Source: Miscanthus floridulus (Eukaryota; Streptophyta; Magnoliopsida; Poales; Poaceae). Taken from it: a DNA stretch of 64,000 nucleotides. Of this stretch, positions 31,463 to 43,459 are shown in pieces. The notes below the pieces were generated by a model. It had not been told where the DNA came from. It searched no databases and was given only the letters and a program-made list of their open reading frames with translations. The DNA lies in assembly GCF_019320115.1 (NCBI RefSeq), contig NC_089584.1, forward strand, positions 99,993,792 through 100,057,791, given 5' to 3'. The position numbers were made by a program, and so were the translations under genes. Numbering within the stretch: position 1 is the first letter of the stretch; each line of letters starts with the position of its first letter.

Positions 31463-33851
31463 TGAAGGGTCGAGATGGCAGACTAGAGGGGGGTGAATAG
31501 TCCTTTCTAAAATTAATTGCGTCGGCTAACCGAAACAAGTACGGAATTAAGACTATCGGTCTAGCCAAGACTACACCCCTCTATCTATGTTCTCTAGCAC
31601 CTTCCAAAGATACTAATTAAGCAACAAAGGTGCCGGGCTAAATAAAGCTCACATAACGAATCCTAGGAGCAAGGTCACACAAACCTATGCCACTAGTATT
31701 TCAAGCAATGAGGGAGCTCCTACACATACTAGTAAGCAAAAGCACAAAGCCAACTAAGCTCACTAGCAGTGCTCTATAACAAGGCAACCAATGCCAAATT
31801 AGAGAGCGTAAATACTTAGCTACACAAACTAAGCAAAGTGACTAACAAGGTTACACAAACCAAATTAGCCACGCAAGGGAGCTACTTCTATGCTACACAA
31901 GCAAGAAGGTAACTAGTGAGCTACACAAGCCAACTAATTACAAGAGCAACTACACAAGCACAATGTATATAAAAGTAATCACAAGCTTATGTAAGGGGAT
32001 TGCAAACCAACAGGAAGAACTAGGTTGACACGGTGATTTTCTCCTGAGGTTCACGTGCTTGCCAACACACTACGTCCCCGTTGTGTCGACTGCTCACTTG
32101 GTGGTTCGGCGGCTAATTGGCATCACCCACCAAGCCCGCACGTCGGGCACCGCAAGAACCTACCCCGAAAGTGAGGGTAGCTCAATGACACGCTCAACTA
32201 GAGTTGCTCTTCGCGGCTCCCGCGGGGCGAGCACAATGCCCCTTACAAAGCACTTCTTCGGAGCGCCGCACAAGCTTCTTGCGGGCTTCGATGGAGACCA
32301 CCATCAAGCCATCTAGGAGGTCGCAACCTCCAAGAGTAACAAGCACCACCGGCTTGCAATTCGATCACCTAGTACCACTTGATGCAACCTCACGATGCAA
32401 TCGCACTAGAATCGCTCTCTCACACAATCGAATGATCACTATCAAGTGTATGTGAGATGGAGGGCTCCCAAGCACTACTACACAAGCCACCAAGGCTCTA
32501 GTGTGCTCAGCTTATGGCCAAAGGCCGACCACCATTTCTATTTATAGCCCCATGGGCTAAACTAGCCGTTACCCCTTCACTGGGCGTTTTTCGGGTCGAC
32601 CGGACACGGCACCGGACACTGCACCGGACGCACCGATCGTGAATATCGAACGTGTCCGGTCGCTATACCAGACGTGTCCGGTAGCTGCCAGACAGCCACG
32701 TGTCCCACTGTTGCCTCCAACGGCTCTCTAACAAGACGACTGGACGCACAGTTCGAAATGACCGGACGCTCAGCCGCTGTGTCCGGTCGAGTCCAGTAAG
32801 CCTCCAGGGCCGATTAGACGCGTCAGTTAGAAACTGACTGAACGCTGAGTCTCAACGTCCAGTCGAGTACAGTAAGCACCCACGGATGACCGGACGCGCC
32901 CGGTCACACCGGACCGGACGCTGCCAGCGTTCGATCAACTGTTCCACCGAACACCGATTTTGTTGATTCACACCGGACGCGTCCGGTGTGGCGACCAGAC
33001 GTGTCCGGTCGCTGAGTACGTCGCCAAATACCAGACGTGTCCGGTAGCTCTGTAACCAGCGCGACTAACTCATTTTCAACTCGATCTTCTTCATCCTTGC
33101 TCAAATGTGCCAACCACCAAGTGTATCACCTTGTGCACATGTGTTAGCATATTTTCACAAACATTTTCAAGAGTGTTAGCCACTCAACTTGCCATGCCAC
33201 TCGATCCTAGCGACGATGCAAAGTTAGATCACTCGAGTAGCACTAGATGACCGATATGCAAACAAGTTTGCCCCTCTTGATAGTACGGCCATCTATCCTA
33301 AACTCGGTCATAAACTTCTCTACACACCTATGACCGGTGAAATAAAATGCCCTAGGTTGTACCTTTGCCTTACGCATTCCATTCCATCTCCTCCAATGTC
33401 GATGCAACACATGCACCAACACGATCAACAATGATATGATCCACTTCATATCATCACGTGATCATATTGGTTCATCGATCTTGACTTCACTTGCTTTTCA
33501 CCGTTGCCTTCGTCCATCGGCGTCAAGTCTTGCTCAAGCTTCACCGCCACGCGATCCATCGCTCCAAAGCCTCCGACTTGCCCTTCACGCTTACAACTGG
33601 TCCATCAAGCCAAGTCATGTCTTGATCTTGTCCACCTTTGATCACATGACTCAATGTCATGTCTCATGTGCAATGAGCTCCTTCATCATCACATGTGTGA
33701 GCTTTGCAACATCTCTAAGCCATTTTCACCTTCATGGCATATGTTGCTCACACACATGTATCTATGGACTAATCACCTGTGTATCTCACATAAACACAAT
33801 TAGTCCACCTAGGTTGTCACTCAATTACCAAAACCACACAAGGAGCTTTCA
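31463..33851 (-). mobile_element. Solo SIRE-type LTR, minus strand, nested in RNase H
   Basis: The insert starts TGAAGGGTCGAGATGG, ends GAGCTTTCA and is flanked by ACTGG at 31458-31462 and 33852-33856. The TGAAGG..CTTTCA ends, the GAGGGGGGTGAATAG next to the left end and the CCGGAC-rich block at about 32590-33060 match, in reverse, the SIRE LTR layout seen at 1605-3180. A TATA box on the minus strand (CTATAAATAG) lies near 32540. No internal domain remains, as expected after LTR-LTR recombination. It is 2389 bp, longer than the LTR of the 5' SIRE element, so it is a different family. Confidence 0.9.
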
Positions 33852-33856
33852 ACTGG

Positions 33857-34147
33857 CTAAAGAAGTTCATACCTGGTTTGAAGGTGGTTGACGACATCTA
33901 TAGACCACTTAAGTTATATTGCGATAATATTTCAGCAGTACAGTATGCTCGCAACAATAAGTCAAGTGGTGCTGCCAAACACATTGACATAAAGTATTAT
34001 GTTGTGAAAGATAAAGTCCGGGATCATGTTATAAGTCTTGAGCATATAAGAACAGAAAAGATGCTCGTGGATCCGCATACAAAAGGCTTACCACCCAACG
34101 TGTTCAGAGAACATGTAGCCGGTATGGGTTTAAGGGAAAGCCTATAA
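33857..34147 (+). pseudogene. RNase H (second half) of Copia element 2
   Basis: The frame resumes after the solo LTR with the continuation of RNase H: KLYCDNISAVQYARNNKSS, KHIDIKYYVV and a TKGLPPNVF terminus. This proves that the insertion split one domain. Confidence 0.9.
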
Positions 34148-34329
34148 TTCCTAGACAAAAAAGGCTCAAAGATAAGTATCTATTTCAGAACAGAGTAGTG
34201 TGTTGTAGCTGTTAAATCTATCGGCAATAGACCGTGACGATGAGACATGCTCTATGCGCTAATCTGTAATGGAATGAACAAAAGTAAATGATATGAAAGT
34301 GAAAGATGGAAAGAGATTAAGGGGGAGAT

Positions 34330-34821
34330 TGTTAGATTGATCTCTAACCTAACTGGACCGAACGCCCCAGTTGGGCCTTTGATTCGCGCCCTGATCGGGG
34401 GCGCCCAGCCCGTCATGGCTGGAGGGCCCCTGTCACCCTGCGCTATAAAAAGAGGTGGGGCCGGCGGCTCTTATCACGAGGTTGACCTGAGCCGAGCTCC
34501 CCACCGACATCTAAACCCTAATCCGATCAGAGAGGGGCGTAGCCAGTGATGGGAAGCCACCAGCAGCGCCGCCCGCTCCATCGACGTCGACGTCTTCACC
34601 GCCCTCTTCACTGCCCGTCGCTGCCCGTGCGCAGACATCACCAACGAACCTGATGGCGTCCGCTGAACCTTCCCTCTCTGCGGTGTCAGGTTCAGCACCC
34701 TCTCCCTGCCATCCCTGTCTCTCTAGTTCTACATGCATTAGGATGTACTACGTTCTTTATCCCGTATAGAACCACTGTACCCGGCTAGATTTATGGTCCC
34801 AGTGATACAACAGTTCTAACA
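34330..34821 (+). repeat. 3' LTR of Copia element 2
   Basis: It begins TGTTAGATTGATCTC after a purine tract (AAGGGGGAGAT, 34319-34329) and ends CAGTTCTAACA. The TATA box CTATAAAAAG is at about 34442. The TCATG duplication follows. Confidence 0.93.
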
Positions 34822-34826
34822 TCATG

Positions 34827-35412
34827 TATTCGACGAAATGCGTCTCCGGCGAAGCGAGTAGTTGCATCCTCTCCTTGGATTTGAAAAATGTCTACACTAT
34901 ATATGCATCCTTTTTCTATCTAGTTAATTACTAATTTGAGTAGTCTTGATTGCTTTAGAGTCTTATATTTTTTCCACTGAAAATATGGAATGAAAATGAA
35001 ATTTGGACCATGTCATATATAGTTGTTCGTTGCATATATACATATTGCTGTTTGTTACTACAGTTGAAAACCATGTTTAACTTTAGGGGCACAGATACTG
35101 ACTTTCGTATTATCGAAAGCACAGCTTCATGTTTTCACCATGGTTTGAACTTGAGGCCCCCCTAGACATTTATCCTGGATCCGCCACTACTCATTAGCAA
35201 TGCGCTTTTGCATTTGAGTTCAATAGAGAATATATACTGTTGAGGCTTGTTTTTATATTTTTATATGGTTTATTATTCACTTAGTGACGCATTTGAATAT
35301 GGTCCCTTCACTTACCACATAATTTTAGTTTTGACTTCTAAAATTAAGAACAATTGAATTCTGACCAAATAGTACTTGGATAAATGCACAAACGATATAA
35401 AGATACATCATT
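34827..35412. other. 3' flank of ABCB gene 2
   Basis: AT-rich sequence with no convincing ORF. A TTTATT near 35268 is AATAAA on the minus strand and could serve as poly(A) signal for the minus-strand ABCB gene. A short stretch CTGGATCCGCCACTAC near 35180 resembles the edge of another transposon. Confidence 0.4.
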
Positions 35413-38400
35413 CTATTCAGATTTCGAGCGGAGCTCTACTAGGGAAGCATAGGCTCCACCGTTGATGCGCATCAGGGCTTCATGTCTTCCTTTCTCTACA
35501 ATCTTGCCTTCCTTGAGGACAGCAATCATGTCAGCCCCTTTGATCGTGGAGAGGCGGTGTGCTACCACAATGGTGGTGCGGCTGACCATGACTCGGTCCA
35601 ATGCGTCTTGAACAATGCGCTCTGATTCAGCATCGAGGGCACTGGTTGCCTCATCAAGGAGTAGTATCTTTGGATCCTTGATTATGGCCCTTGCAATAGC
35701 TACCCGTTGTTTCTGGCCACCAGACAGCTGAATTCCTTTCTCGCCTACCACAGTGTCATATCCTTCAGGCAGGCTTGATATGAACTCATGGGCATTGGCT
35801 GCCTTGGCTGCAGCCATGACCTCTTCCTCTGTTACATCACCATGTTTCCCATATGTTATGTTGGCATGAATTGTGTCATTGAACAGCAGTGGCTCCTGGC
35901 CTACTAGCCCCATTTGATCCCTTAGCCAGCTTACTTTTAAGCTCTTAATTTCAACGCCATCTAGTGTAATTCTACCGGAATCAGGATCATAGAAACGCTC
36001 CAGTAAAGCAATTATTGTGGACTTGCCACTACCGCTCTCTCCAACAAGTGCCACTGTCTGCAAAAGGAAGGAAAATATTGCATTACAACTGTTCCAGTGC
36101 TGGGGTAACGCTAGGTGTGAAATAAAGAACCTGAAAGTTGCATATATTACGTCACTAGAACTAGATAGATTGCATCCAATTATTTGGGGCAATACTACTT
36201 CAAGGAAATGAACAGGGGACTATGAGTGGTTGCAAGTTCAACTATACCTTTCCGGAAGAAATCTGCAAGGTAAAGTCACTGAATATCTGGACATCAGGGC
36301 GTGAAGGGTATTTGAAACTGACATTGTTGAAATTGATGTTGCCAGTGACATTCTCCAGTGTCATCCCATCGTCACTGCTTGAGTCAGTTTTTGACTTCCT
36401 ATCCAGAATACTGAAAATGGAAATAGCTGAATCCCTTGCCTTGGTTGCATCTGAGGCCAGTGCACTCGCCTGTGAAACCCCAACAGCTGCCAAAACCAAG
36501 GCAAAGAAAACCTGGAAAACATCATCAGTGTGTGAATAATTTATAATAGCAATATTTTTTGCACCAAATGGTGACTTGAAATTAGTAGAATTTTTACCCT
36601 AAAAACATCTGGGAATGTAGTTTTTCCTTGACGTACAAATTGTGCACCAACATAGAAACAAAGGCCATACGTGAAATACAAAATTAAGAACGAGAAGCCA
36701 TAGCCAAGTCCTCCAACAATTCCACTTCGAATTCCCTGTTTCCTAAGAGCTTCACATTTCTCATTGTATGTTGTGACTACTCTTTTCTCGGCACAGAAAG
36801 ATGCTACAGTTCTGATACTACCGACAGCATCTGTTGCAACTTGACTTGCATCTTCATACATCTCCTGCATAATAAGATCACATTGTCATGATAGGCAACT
36901 CAAGTATCATTAGGAAATATAATACTCGATAAAACAGAAAATTATTTCTACAGTTGTCATTCATCACCTTAGCATCTTCACTAAACCCCTTCAAGAACTT
37001 CACTTGAGCATAACCCTGTGCACCCACCAAAGGAATCACACATGTGATGATCAGTGCAAGCCTCCAGTCTGCCGCAAAAGCTATGACAAATCCAGTTGTT
37101 AATGAAGCTATAGACTGCACTATAAGGGCCAAGTTATCTCCTGCTAAGCGCCGGACATTTAATGCATCAACTGAGAGCCTTGTACCAAGTGCCCCACTGC
37201 AATTGATAAACATTAGTATTGGTGTAGACTATATTGCTTTAGAAAAGATAAGAATAAAAATCAAATGTTAAAATACCTGGAATTTGAGGCATTATCAAAC
37301 CAAGCAACTTCTTGGTGCACAATGCTTTGAAATGACAAAGTACGAATACGCTCTATAAGCTTTCCTCCAGCAACCGCGAACAAAAAATATTCTGCTGGAA
37401 TTGAAATCAAACTTGCAACTCCCAGAACGACAGATATCAATGCCCAAAAGCTAGTATCCTTTCTGAGCTTATCTGGTGGTTCATAGAACGATTTTATAAC
37501 ACCAGACATTAATATACCGAATAATGGGAAAATAACTCCATGCACTGTTGCTGCTATAGAGCCTAACAGAAGAATTGGCACTTCTGGCACATTAAGCTTA
37601 AAAAGACGCCCAATTGGTGCTTTCTTAAGCACCACAACATCAGAGAGCTCTTCTGTTTTCTGTTCACCTGTGATCTGATCTTCATGCAACTCAACTGACA
37701 ATCCTATGGGGTTCTTGAAGGAATATCTGTAGCTATTACCAAAAGAATCTTTATTGATTGACCGTCTAAGTGACAAACTGGTGCTTTTTGATCTAGAATC
37801 TGACACCCCAGAGTCTGCTATTTTATTCCTTCCATCGGCATGAGTCTCTTGTAACCTTATAAGCTGGGAGTAAGCCCCATTAGGATCCTTCACCAGTGCG
37901 TCATGAGGACCTGAAGATATAATATGTTTGTGAGACAAATGAATTATCTGAAATTGAGAAAGGAGACGTTCAGAAAGAAAAATAGTAATTACAAGAACCA
38001 AACCTTGTTCAACTATTTTCCCATGTCGAACGACAGTTATGCAGTCAACATTCCTTACGGTGCTCAGACGATGAGCAACAACGAGTGTGGTTCTTTCCAC
38101 CATTATCCTATTCAGTGCCTCTTGAACTATCCGCTCAGATTCCATGTCCAGTGCACTTGTTGCTTCATCAAGCAATAGTATTTTTGGATCTTTAAGGATG
38201 GCTCTTGCAATTGCAATCCTTTGCTTTTGTCCTCCAGAAAGCTGTGCACCACGTTGCCCAACCAATGTATCGTAGCCCTGGTATGCCATGAAAACATCGT
38301 TAGCTGCTTATTACCATAACTTAAAGTGTCAAGAAATTATTGAAAATATTCATAAAAAAATCTCCCGTACATTTGGTAACTTATCAACGAAATTTGCTGC

Positions 38401-40901
38401 ATTTGCAAGCTCAGCTGCTCTCTTGATCTCTTCAAGTGTCGCGTCTTCTTTACCATACATTATGTTATCTTTAATGGAGGTCATGAAGAGCAATGGTTCT
38501 TGACTGACGAGACCGATCTTTTCTCTTATCCAACTAAGCCTTAGATTCTTGATATTAATGCCGTCTATCAAAACTTCACCAGCCTGTGGATCGTAGAATC
38601 GTTCAACTAGGCTGATGACAGTTGACTTGCCACTTCCACTCTCTCCAACTATGGCCATTGTGGTCCCACTGGCTACTTGCAATGACAATCCATCTAATAT
38701 CAATTGATCAGGTCTTGCAGGGTAGCGAAAGTGAACATCTTTTAGTTCAACATCACCCTTCATATCTTCTAAAACCACACCACTGGTATCACCTGAATCT
38801 ATCACTGGCTTCCTCTCAATTGTTTCAAACAATCTGTATGCTGCAGATTGACCCTCCGCAATTGCAGAAACAGAGGGTGTTGCATTACCTAAAGAACTGT
38901 TGCAAGAATTTAATTGTGGAATGTTCATGGCTTATTATACAATATACAATGATCAACTTAAATTAAATGTATCTCGGTATGTGTGCATTCTTGAGGATAT
39001 CATGAAAGTAGAATTTGCGTGAAGAATTAAGTACAGATCTAGTTGTTTGTGTTCGTTATGTTAGGGTTTCAGACACTCACGTTGCGCCGGTTAACACTGC
39101 GAACAAAACTGTGATAATTTTCCCACCAGTGTAGCCTTTGTCAATAATTAGCTTTCCACCGTACCAAAAAGCTAGGCCATAGCTAGAGAACAAGATGCAG
39201 AAGACAGATCCCATGCCAAAACCATTGATAAGGCCTTCCAAAATATCAGTCCTGTATGCTTTCTTTATGAATTTTTTGTACATTGCAATGGCTTTGTTCT
39301 CTCCGTTGAAGGAAACTACCTATTAAAACAAGACAACTTACTAACTTAATTTCTTGGAAAGTAACTGATATACTTTGAAGTAGTTGGAATAATTTGGACT
39401 CACTGTTCGTATAGCCCCGATGGTCTGTTCAACTAAGTCCCCAGCATCTCCGTAGGATGTCAGTTTCTTGCTGGAAACCTTTGTTAGAAACTGAGCAGAA
39501 ACTGCACCGGCGATAGCAATTAGTGGTAGTGATGTTAGCATGACAAGGGTGAGGAGCCAGCCTCTTGTGAATGCTATTACAAAACCACCAAAAAAGGCAG
39601 AAGAGAGTTGTACAAGCTTTCCTGCCTGTAAATGATGAGTTAATTTATTCATGAATAGAAGCATCGGTAGCACAAGGTGAGACTTTTTTTTGTGAGACTT
39701 GATGCAGAGTATGAAAATAGACTGTTAGCTAACACAACAAAAACTAATGTCCTTCGTCCATTTTTGATAAAATTGTAACATACATAATAAAATTGGCTGC
39801 TGCATCTCATGCTTTTGCAGATCTGGGCATTTTTGTTTGCAATATGTGATGGGGAAATAGATGTCATGTAATACCTTCTCTCCAAGGGCATCCTGGATCA
39901 CAAGGGTATCGCTGGACATCCTAGAAACTGCTTGGCCTGTTGTCAACTCTGTATCGAAGAATGCAATGTCTTGTCTCAGGACTGCATTAAGGTATAAGGA
40001 ACGGATTCGAGCTGACTGCCTTTGTCCTGCCATTGTCCAACATGACACCTCTGGGACAAGCGAAAATTGAGCCTTTTAATTCAACATTAAGCATGAATAT
40101 ATTTGAATGTTGTAAAGTTAAGTTTCATTTACAAATGTTATATACTCCCTCCGTTCAGAAGATGTTTTGGTTTCTCTAGATCCATTGTTTTAACTATGTA
40201 TCTAGATACAGTGCGTATCTAGGTGCATAAGAAAAAACATGTACTGTATCTAGAAAGCCAAAATATCTTGCAATTTGGAATGGAGGGAGTATTTCATATG
40301 AATAATTCTTACTGTTCTATTGTTCATATGACTACTCTTTCCATGCAGCATTCATTTCCCCACATTTGTAGTTTCAGTGACAAAGCTTTGAGTGAATCCG
40401 AAAACAGAGTAAAAACTCCACTTACGAAGGAATGAAACAACAGCTGCTCCAATGCCCAAATATACGAAATCCAGAACAACCTGAAGAAAAATTAGTGTTA
40501 GATTTGGTTGATCGTCAATGGCCTTTTCAAAATAACGAGTGTTCATCAGTGGTCTTCCCAAAAAAAAGGATTTCGGCGGTTCAGGCTGACGTGTGAGCGT
40601 GACTCCCCGGTGCAGAACAGAGTCGCAGAGGTGCACTCACCTTGCTGACGCTGCGGAGGATGCTCTGCGTGGTGCTGTCGCCGAAGGAGTCGATGACTTT
40701 GCCGAATAGGAGGGTCACGAGTGGCTCCGCCACGCCGTTGCCCACGGCCGCCACCGTGCCCACCACCATCAGCAGCACGTCCAGGCGGTCCGCGTACCTG
40801 AACATGCCGAGCAGCGACACCTTCTTCACCTGGGCCGCATCCTTCTTCTCCTCCCCGTCTCTGCCATTCTGATCACCGGCTCTGCTAGCCGTCGCGTCCA
40901 T
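35413..40901 (-). CDS. ABCB (MDR/P-glycoprotein) transporter, gene 2, 12 exons
   Basis: Exons in transcript order: 40901-40641, 40480-40426, 40050-39875, 39625-39404, 39319-39081, 38896-38371, 38277-38004, 37910-37277, 37196-36968, 36864-36598, 36511-36248, 36057-35413; all introns GT..AG, total 1263 aa. Exons 2-11 have exactly the same lengths as in gene 1, proving common origin. NBD1: Walker A about 402-410, LSGGQ 506-510, Walker B 526-531; NBD2: Walker A about 1055-1063, LSGGQ from 1160, Walker B intact. The start MDATASRAG fits; a longer in-frame N-terminus from 41108 exists but lies in the probable promoter. Expected to be a full ATP-driven efflux transporter; substrate unknown. Intron 2 contains a Stowaway MITE, and intron 7 is a 93-bp, stop-free intron. 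Confidence 0.96.
40145..40289. mobile_element. Stowaway MITE in intron 2 of ABCB gene 2
   Basis: TA-CTCCCTCCGTTCAGAA at the left and TTGGAATGGAGGGAG-TA at the right form clean terminal inverted repeats with TA target duplication. The 145-bp element has a conserved interior with CTAGATCC and TATCTAGA words. Gene 1 lacks it at this position. Confidence 0.92.
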
Positions 40902-41018
40902 GAAGCTCAGCTTGCTGGTGCGCGCGTGCTGAAATCTCTGTGCGCGCGCTTGTGGAGTACACAAATACTGAACAGGTTCAGTGCTCTCCAGCGGTCCAGC
41001 CACGGCGTAGTGGGGGGC

Positions 41019-41028
41019 GCTATATATG
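41019..41028 (-). promoter_or_regulatory. TATA box candidate for ABCB gene 2
   Basis: CTATATATG (TATATA on both strands) lies about 120 bp upstream of the ATG at 40901 within GC-rich flanks. It is the only such element close to the start. Confidence 0.5.
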
Positions 41029-41164
41029 CGCATTAGTTTTGGTGCGAGGGTGCAGGCGCTCGATTTGTCGCCGGTGATGAGGGCCCGGAAGCGACCCGGA
41101 ACGATCATCGATCACGGATAGATAGCGACGGAGGAAAAACACAGACCGGTCATACAGGTCAGGC

Positions 41165-41835
41165 AACAGGCATAGGCAAGGTGCGGTTTGTTTGCGAGAA
41201 GCATCAGTATCAATTCCACAACACAGGCGCAAGCTGCAAACTAGAATAGTGCTTCTTTCTTCTGAGGTTTCGGCTGACGTGTGGTAATAACTTGTTGCTT
41301 CCTTTTTGTCATGAACTCACATGATACTTTCTTTGTTTGTATACACAGTCAGAGTCAGCTTAGACGAAGACACGGTGGTAGAAACGTTATTTGGAGAGAG
41401 TTCACTGGGGAACATATTAGGTACGGACGTACGGTGAAGTTATGCGATCATCCGCATCTTTCCGAGAAGGTGCAGCGTTGCATGTCGGCCCGGCCGTCGG
41501 GGTTTACCGATCTACCGGCCTGCGTGACTTTTGGACTTGTGGTATACAAGCTAATTCCTGTTACAACCACATCGCAATTCCCATTCTGACTTTACATGAC
41601 TTACGCTGAACAAATTTTTTTTTTGGTATATAGAAGAGAACTGAATGTAGCCATGTAGGCTGATTATGTGAAATTAAATAATGGATTAAGAGCTGATAAC
41701 CCCACCCGTGCATATTCTTTCTTTCAATAAAGTTCATCTTGGAGAATAATAGAGAATCACTTTATAAGTTACAAAATCACTTCTCAGGAAATTACCAGAA
41801 ACAAGAGAAGTTCTATCAAATTGTCCGCTAGGATC
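41165..41835 (-). other. 5' flank of ABCB gene 2, partly duplicated further out
   Basis: Segments 41168-41270 (GCATAGGCAAGGTGCGGTTT and following) and about 41718-41835 (TTTCAATAAAGTTCATCTTG and following) recur in the same order at 45488-45740, where the intervening 450 bp is missing. No gene is seen in this stretch. Confidence 0.7.
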
Positions 41836-41934
41836 CCAACTACAACAAATTGGCCTATCATCATTTGCTTAAAATTTTAGTTTACTTTATTAGTTTCATC
41901 CTAAGTCAAACTTATTTCGATAATGATACGTCAT

Positions 41935-43200
41935 GGGTGTCTGTCCCATTCGGACGAACCGCTCCAAGCACCCCTCCCACGTCGCCCACGCTGCTGGGCC
42001 GTGCGCCCCACGTCATTGCTTGCTCCCGCCCGCGCCCTCATCCACCTCGCCCGTCGCGGAAGGGGAGGTGGTGGAGGCCTGTGCCTGCACCTGCGCCCCC
42101 ATCCACCTCACGCCATCGGCAGGAGAGAGAGGCCTGCGCCACCATAGTTCCCCACTAGGTAAGCCGTGACCCTCGGCGATACTGCGTTTCAAGTGTTTTA
42201 GATGTTTTCAGACATGTTGTAAGCCTATGTTTTAAGTGTTTCAATTGTTTCAGACATATGTTTCAAGTGTTTCATCTGGATGTTGCATATGTTGCTACAC
42301 GCATGTTTCAAACATATGTTTCAAATGTTTCAGATGTTTTTAGATTTATGTTGCAAGTGTTTCATCTGGATGTTGCAAAAGTAGACCTGGATGTTGCATA
42401 TGTTGCTATGGTATATGTTTTCAGACATCTGTTGTAAGTGTTTCATCTGGATGTTGCATATGTTACAAATGACTATGTGGTAAGTGTATGTTCCGAATGT
42501 TCCATCGGTAGGGATGAAAACGGATCAGATACGGACGGATATCACCGACATTACATTTGTTTTTATATTTCTGTCCGGATTCGGATTCGAATATGGATAG
42601 TGTCAACTATGTCGGATAGGATACGATTGGATATCGACATCATAAATATGCGATTTGAGTATTTGGATACGGATACAGTATCGGATGTTGGATATCTGGA
42701 CTCGGATACGGACAAATCTCAACCCCTCTAAACAGATTCGGTTTCGAATACGGTCGGAAAATATCCGTACCGTTTTCATCCCTATCCATCGGTTTAAGAC
42801 GTGTGTTGCAGTGGCTTTACTTGAGTGTTGCAAAAGTAGATCGTAGGTGTGGAGGAAGTCTAAGCGCTCGGTGGTCTAGCCGCCGCTGCTCCCTGGTGTG
42901 GAGAAGATGGAGGCCGCGGACACGAGAGCAACGGGGACAAGATGTCACGGCGGATCAGCCGGGATATGGAGCGAGATGGGTGCAGGTGCGGTGCATCTGG
43001 CGGGATGGGACGCGGGCCTCCATGCTGCGTGCGTCGGTCGTAGGCGCGGGAAGCTCCGGACAGACGGACGCTGCCTCCGAAGCGGGGATGGGCGCGGGGC
43101 GTGCGTCAGGCTCAGGTCTGAGCGTGCGTCGAATGCGGGCGCAGGAGCAGCGTCCGGATGAACGCCGCGTTCGATGTCCGGGCGCGCTAGTCACAGCTCT
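41935..43200. repeat. TGTTGC-rich dispersed repeat, copy 2
   Basis: The order is the same as copy 1 at 20090-20800: a GC-rich block with CACGCCATCGGCAGGAG, then imperfect tandem words TGTTGCAAGTGTTT, CATCTGGATGTTGCATATG and TTTCAGACATATG, then GCAAAAGTAGATCG and a GC-rich tail ending CGATGTCCGGGCGCGC. It is interrupted by a hAT-type MITE at 42509-42784. Superfamily unknown; a Mutator-like element is one possibility. Confidence 0.7.
42509..42784. mobile_element. hAT-type MITE, copy 1, 8-bp target duplication
   Basis: The 276-bp element starts TAGGGATGAAAACGG and ends CCGTTTTCATCCCTA. It is flanked by perfect TCCATCGG at 42501-42508 and 42785-42792. An 8-bp duplication is the hAT hallmark. The interior is rich in GGATACGGAT-like words and matches the copy at 57724-57997. 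Confidence 0.95.
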
Positions 43201-43459
43201 AACCAATTGAATACTTGAGTTCTTTGGGATTCCATCACCCCGGTCTATAGGCGAACTTATTTAATGTCCGGTGAACATTGATGTCCGTTCGCCTGTGGTG
43301 CCTGGGCTGGGGCTTGCCAGCTCACTCCACTTGGCACTGTTCACATGAACATGTTTTTTCAGCGGAACAATATTTTTTCTCTGCACAACCCCGCTGGATT
43401 GTACTTGGCGGTTAATGATTCACGCACGGCCATTGACCCCGCGGGTAACTAAAAAAATC

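Larger units (their letters stand above)
28111..34821 (+). mobile_element. Copia LTR retrotransposon 2, internally deleted and nested
   Basis: Identical-length LTRs (28111-28602 and 34330-34821, 492 bp each, TG..CA) are flanked by perfect TCATG duplications at 28106-28110 and 34822-34826. Between them are a long leader, the start of gag (29946), a jump straight to RT (about 30430) and RNase H. The rest of gag, protease and integrase are missing. RNase H is interrupted by a solo LTR at 31463-33851. It lies between the 3' ends of two convergent ABCB genes. Confidence 0.95.

Noticed and set aside
35413..40901. ABCB gene 2 as a pseudogene because long ORFs cross introns
   Set aside because: All 12 exons join in phase with GT..AG borders and both nucleotide-binding domains are intact; the read-through ORF is due to the stop-free intron 7.
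40902..41108. Extended N-terminus for ABCB gene 2 from ATG 41108
   Set aside because: The extension crosses the TATA box and leader, and MDATASRAG at 40901 aligns with the start of the paralog.
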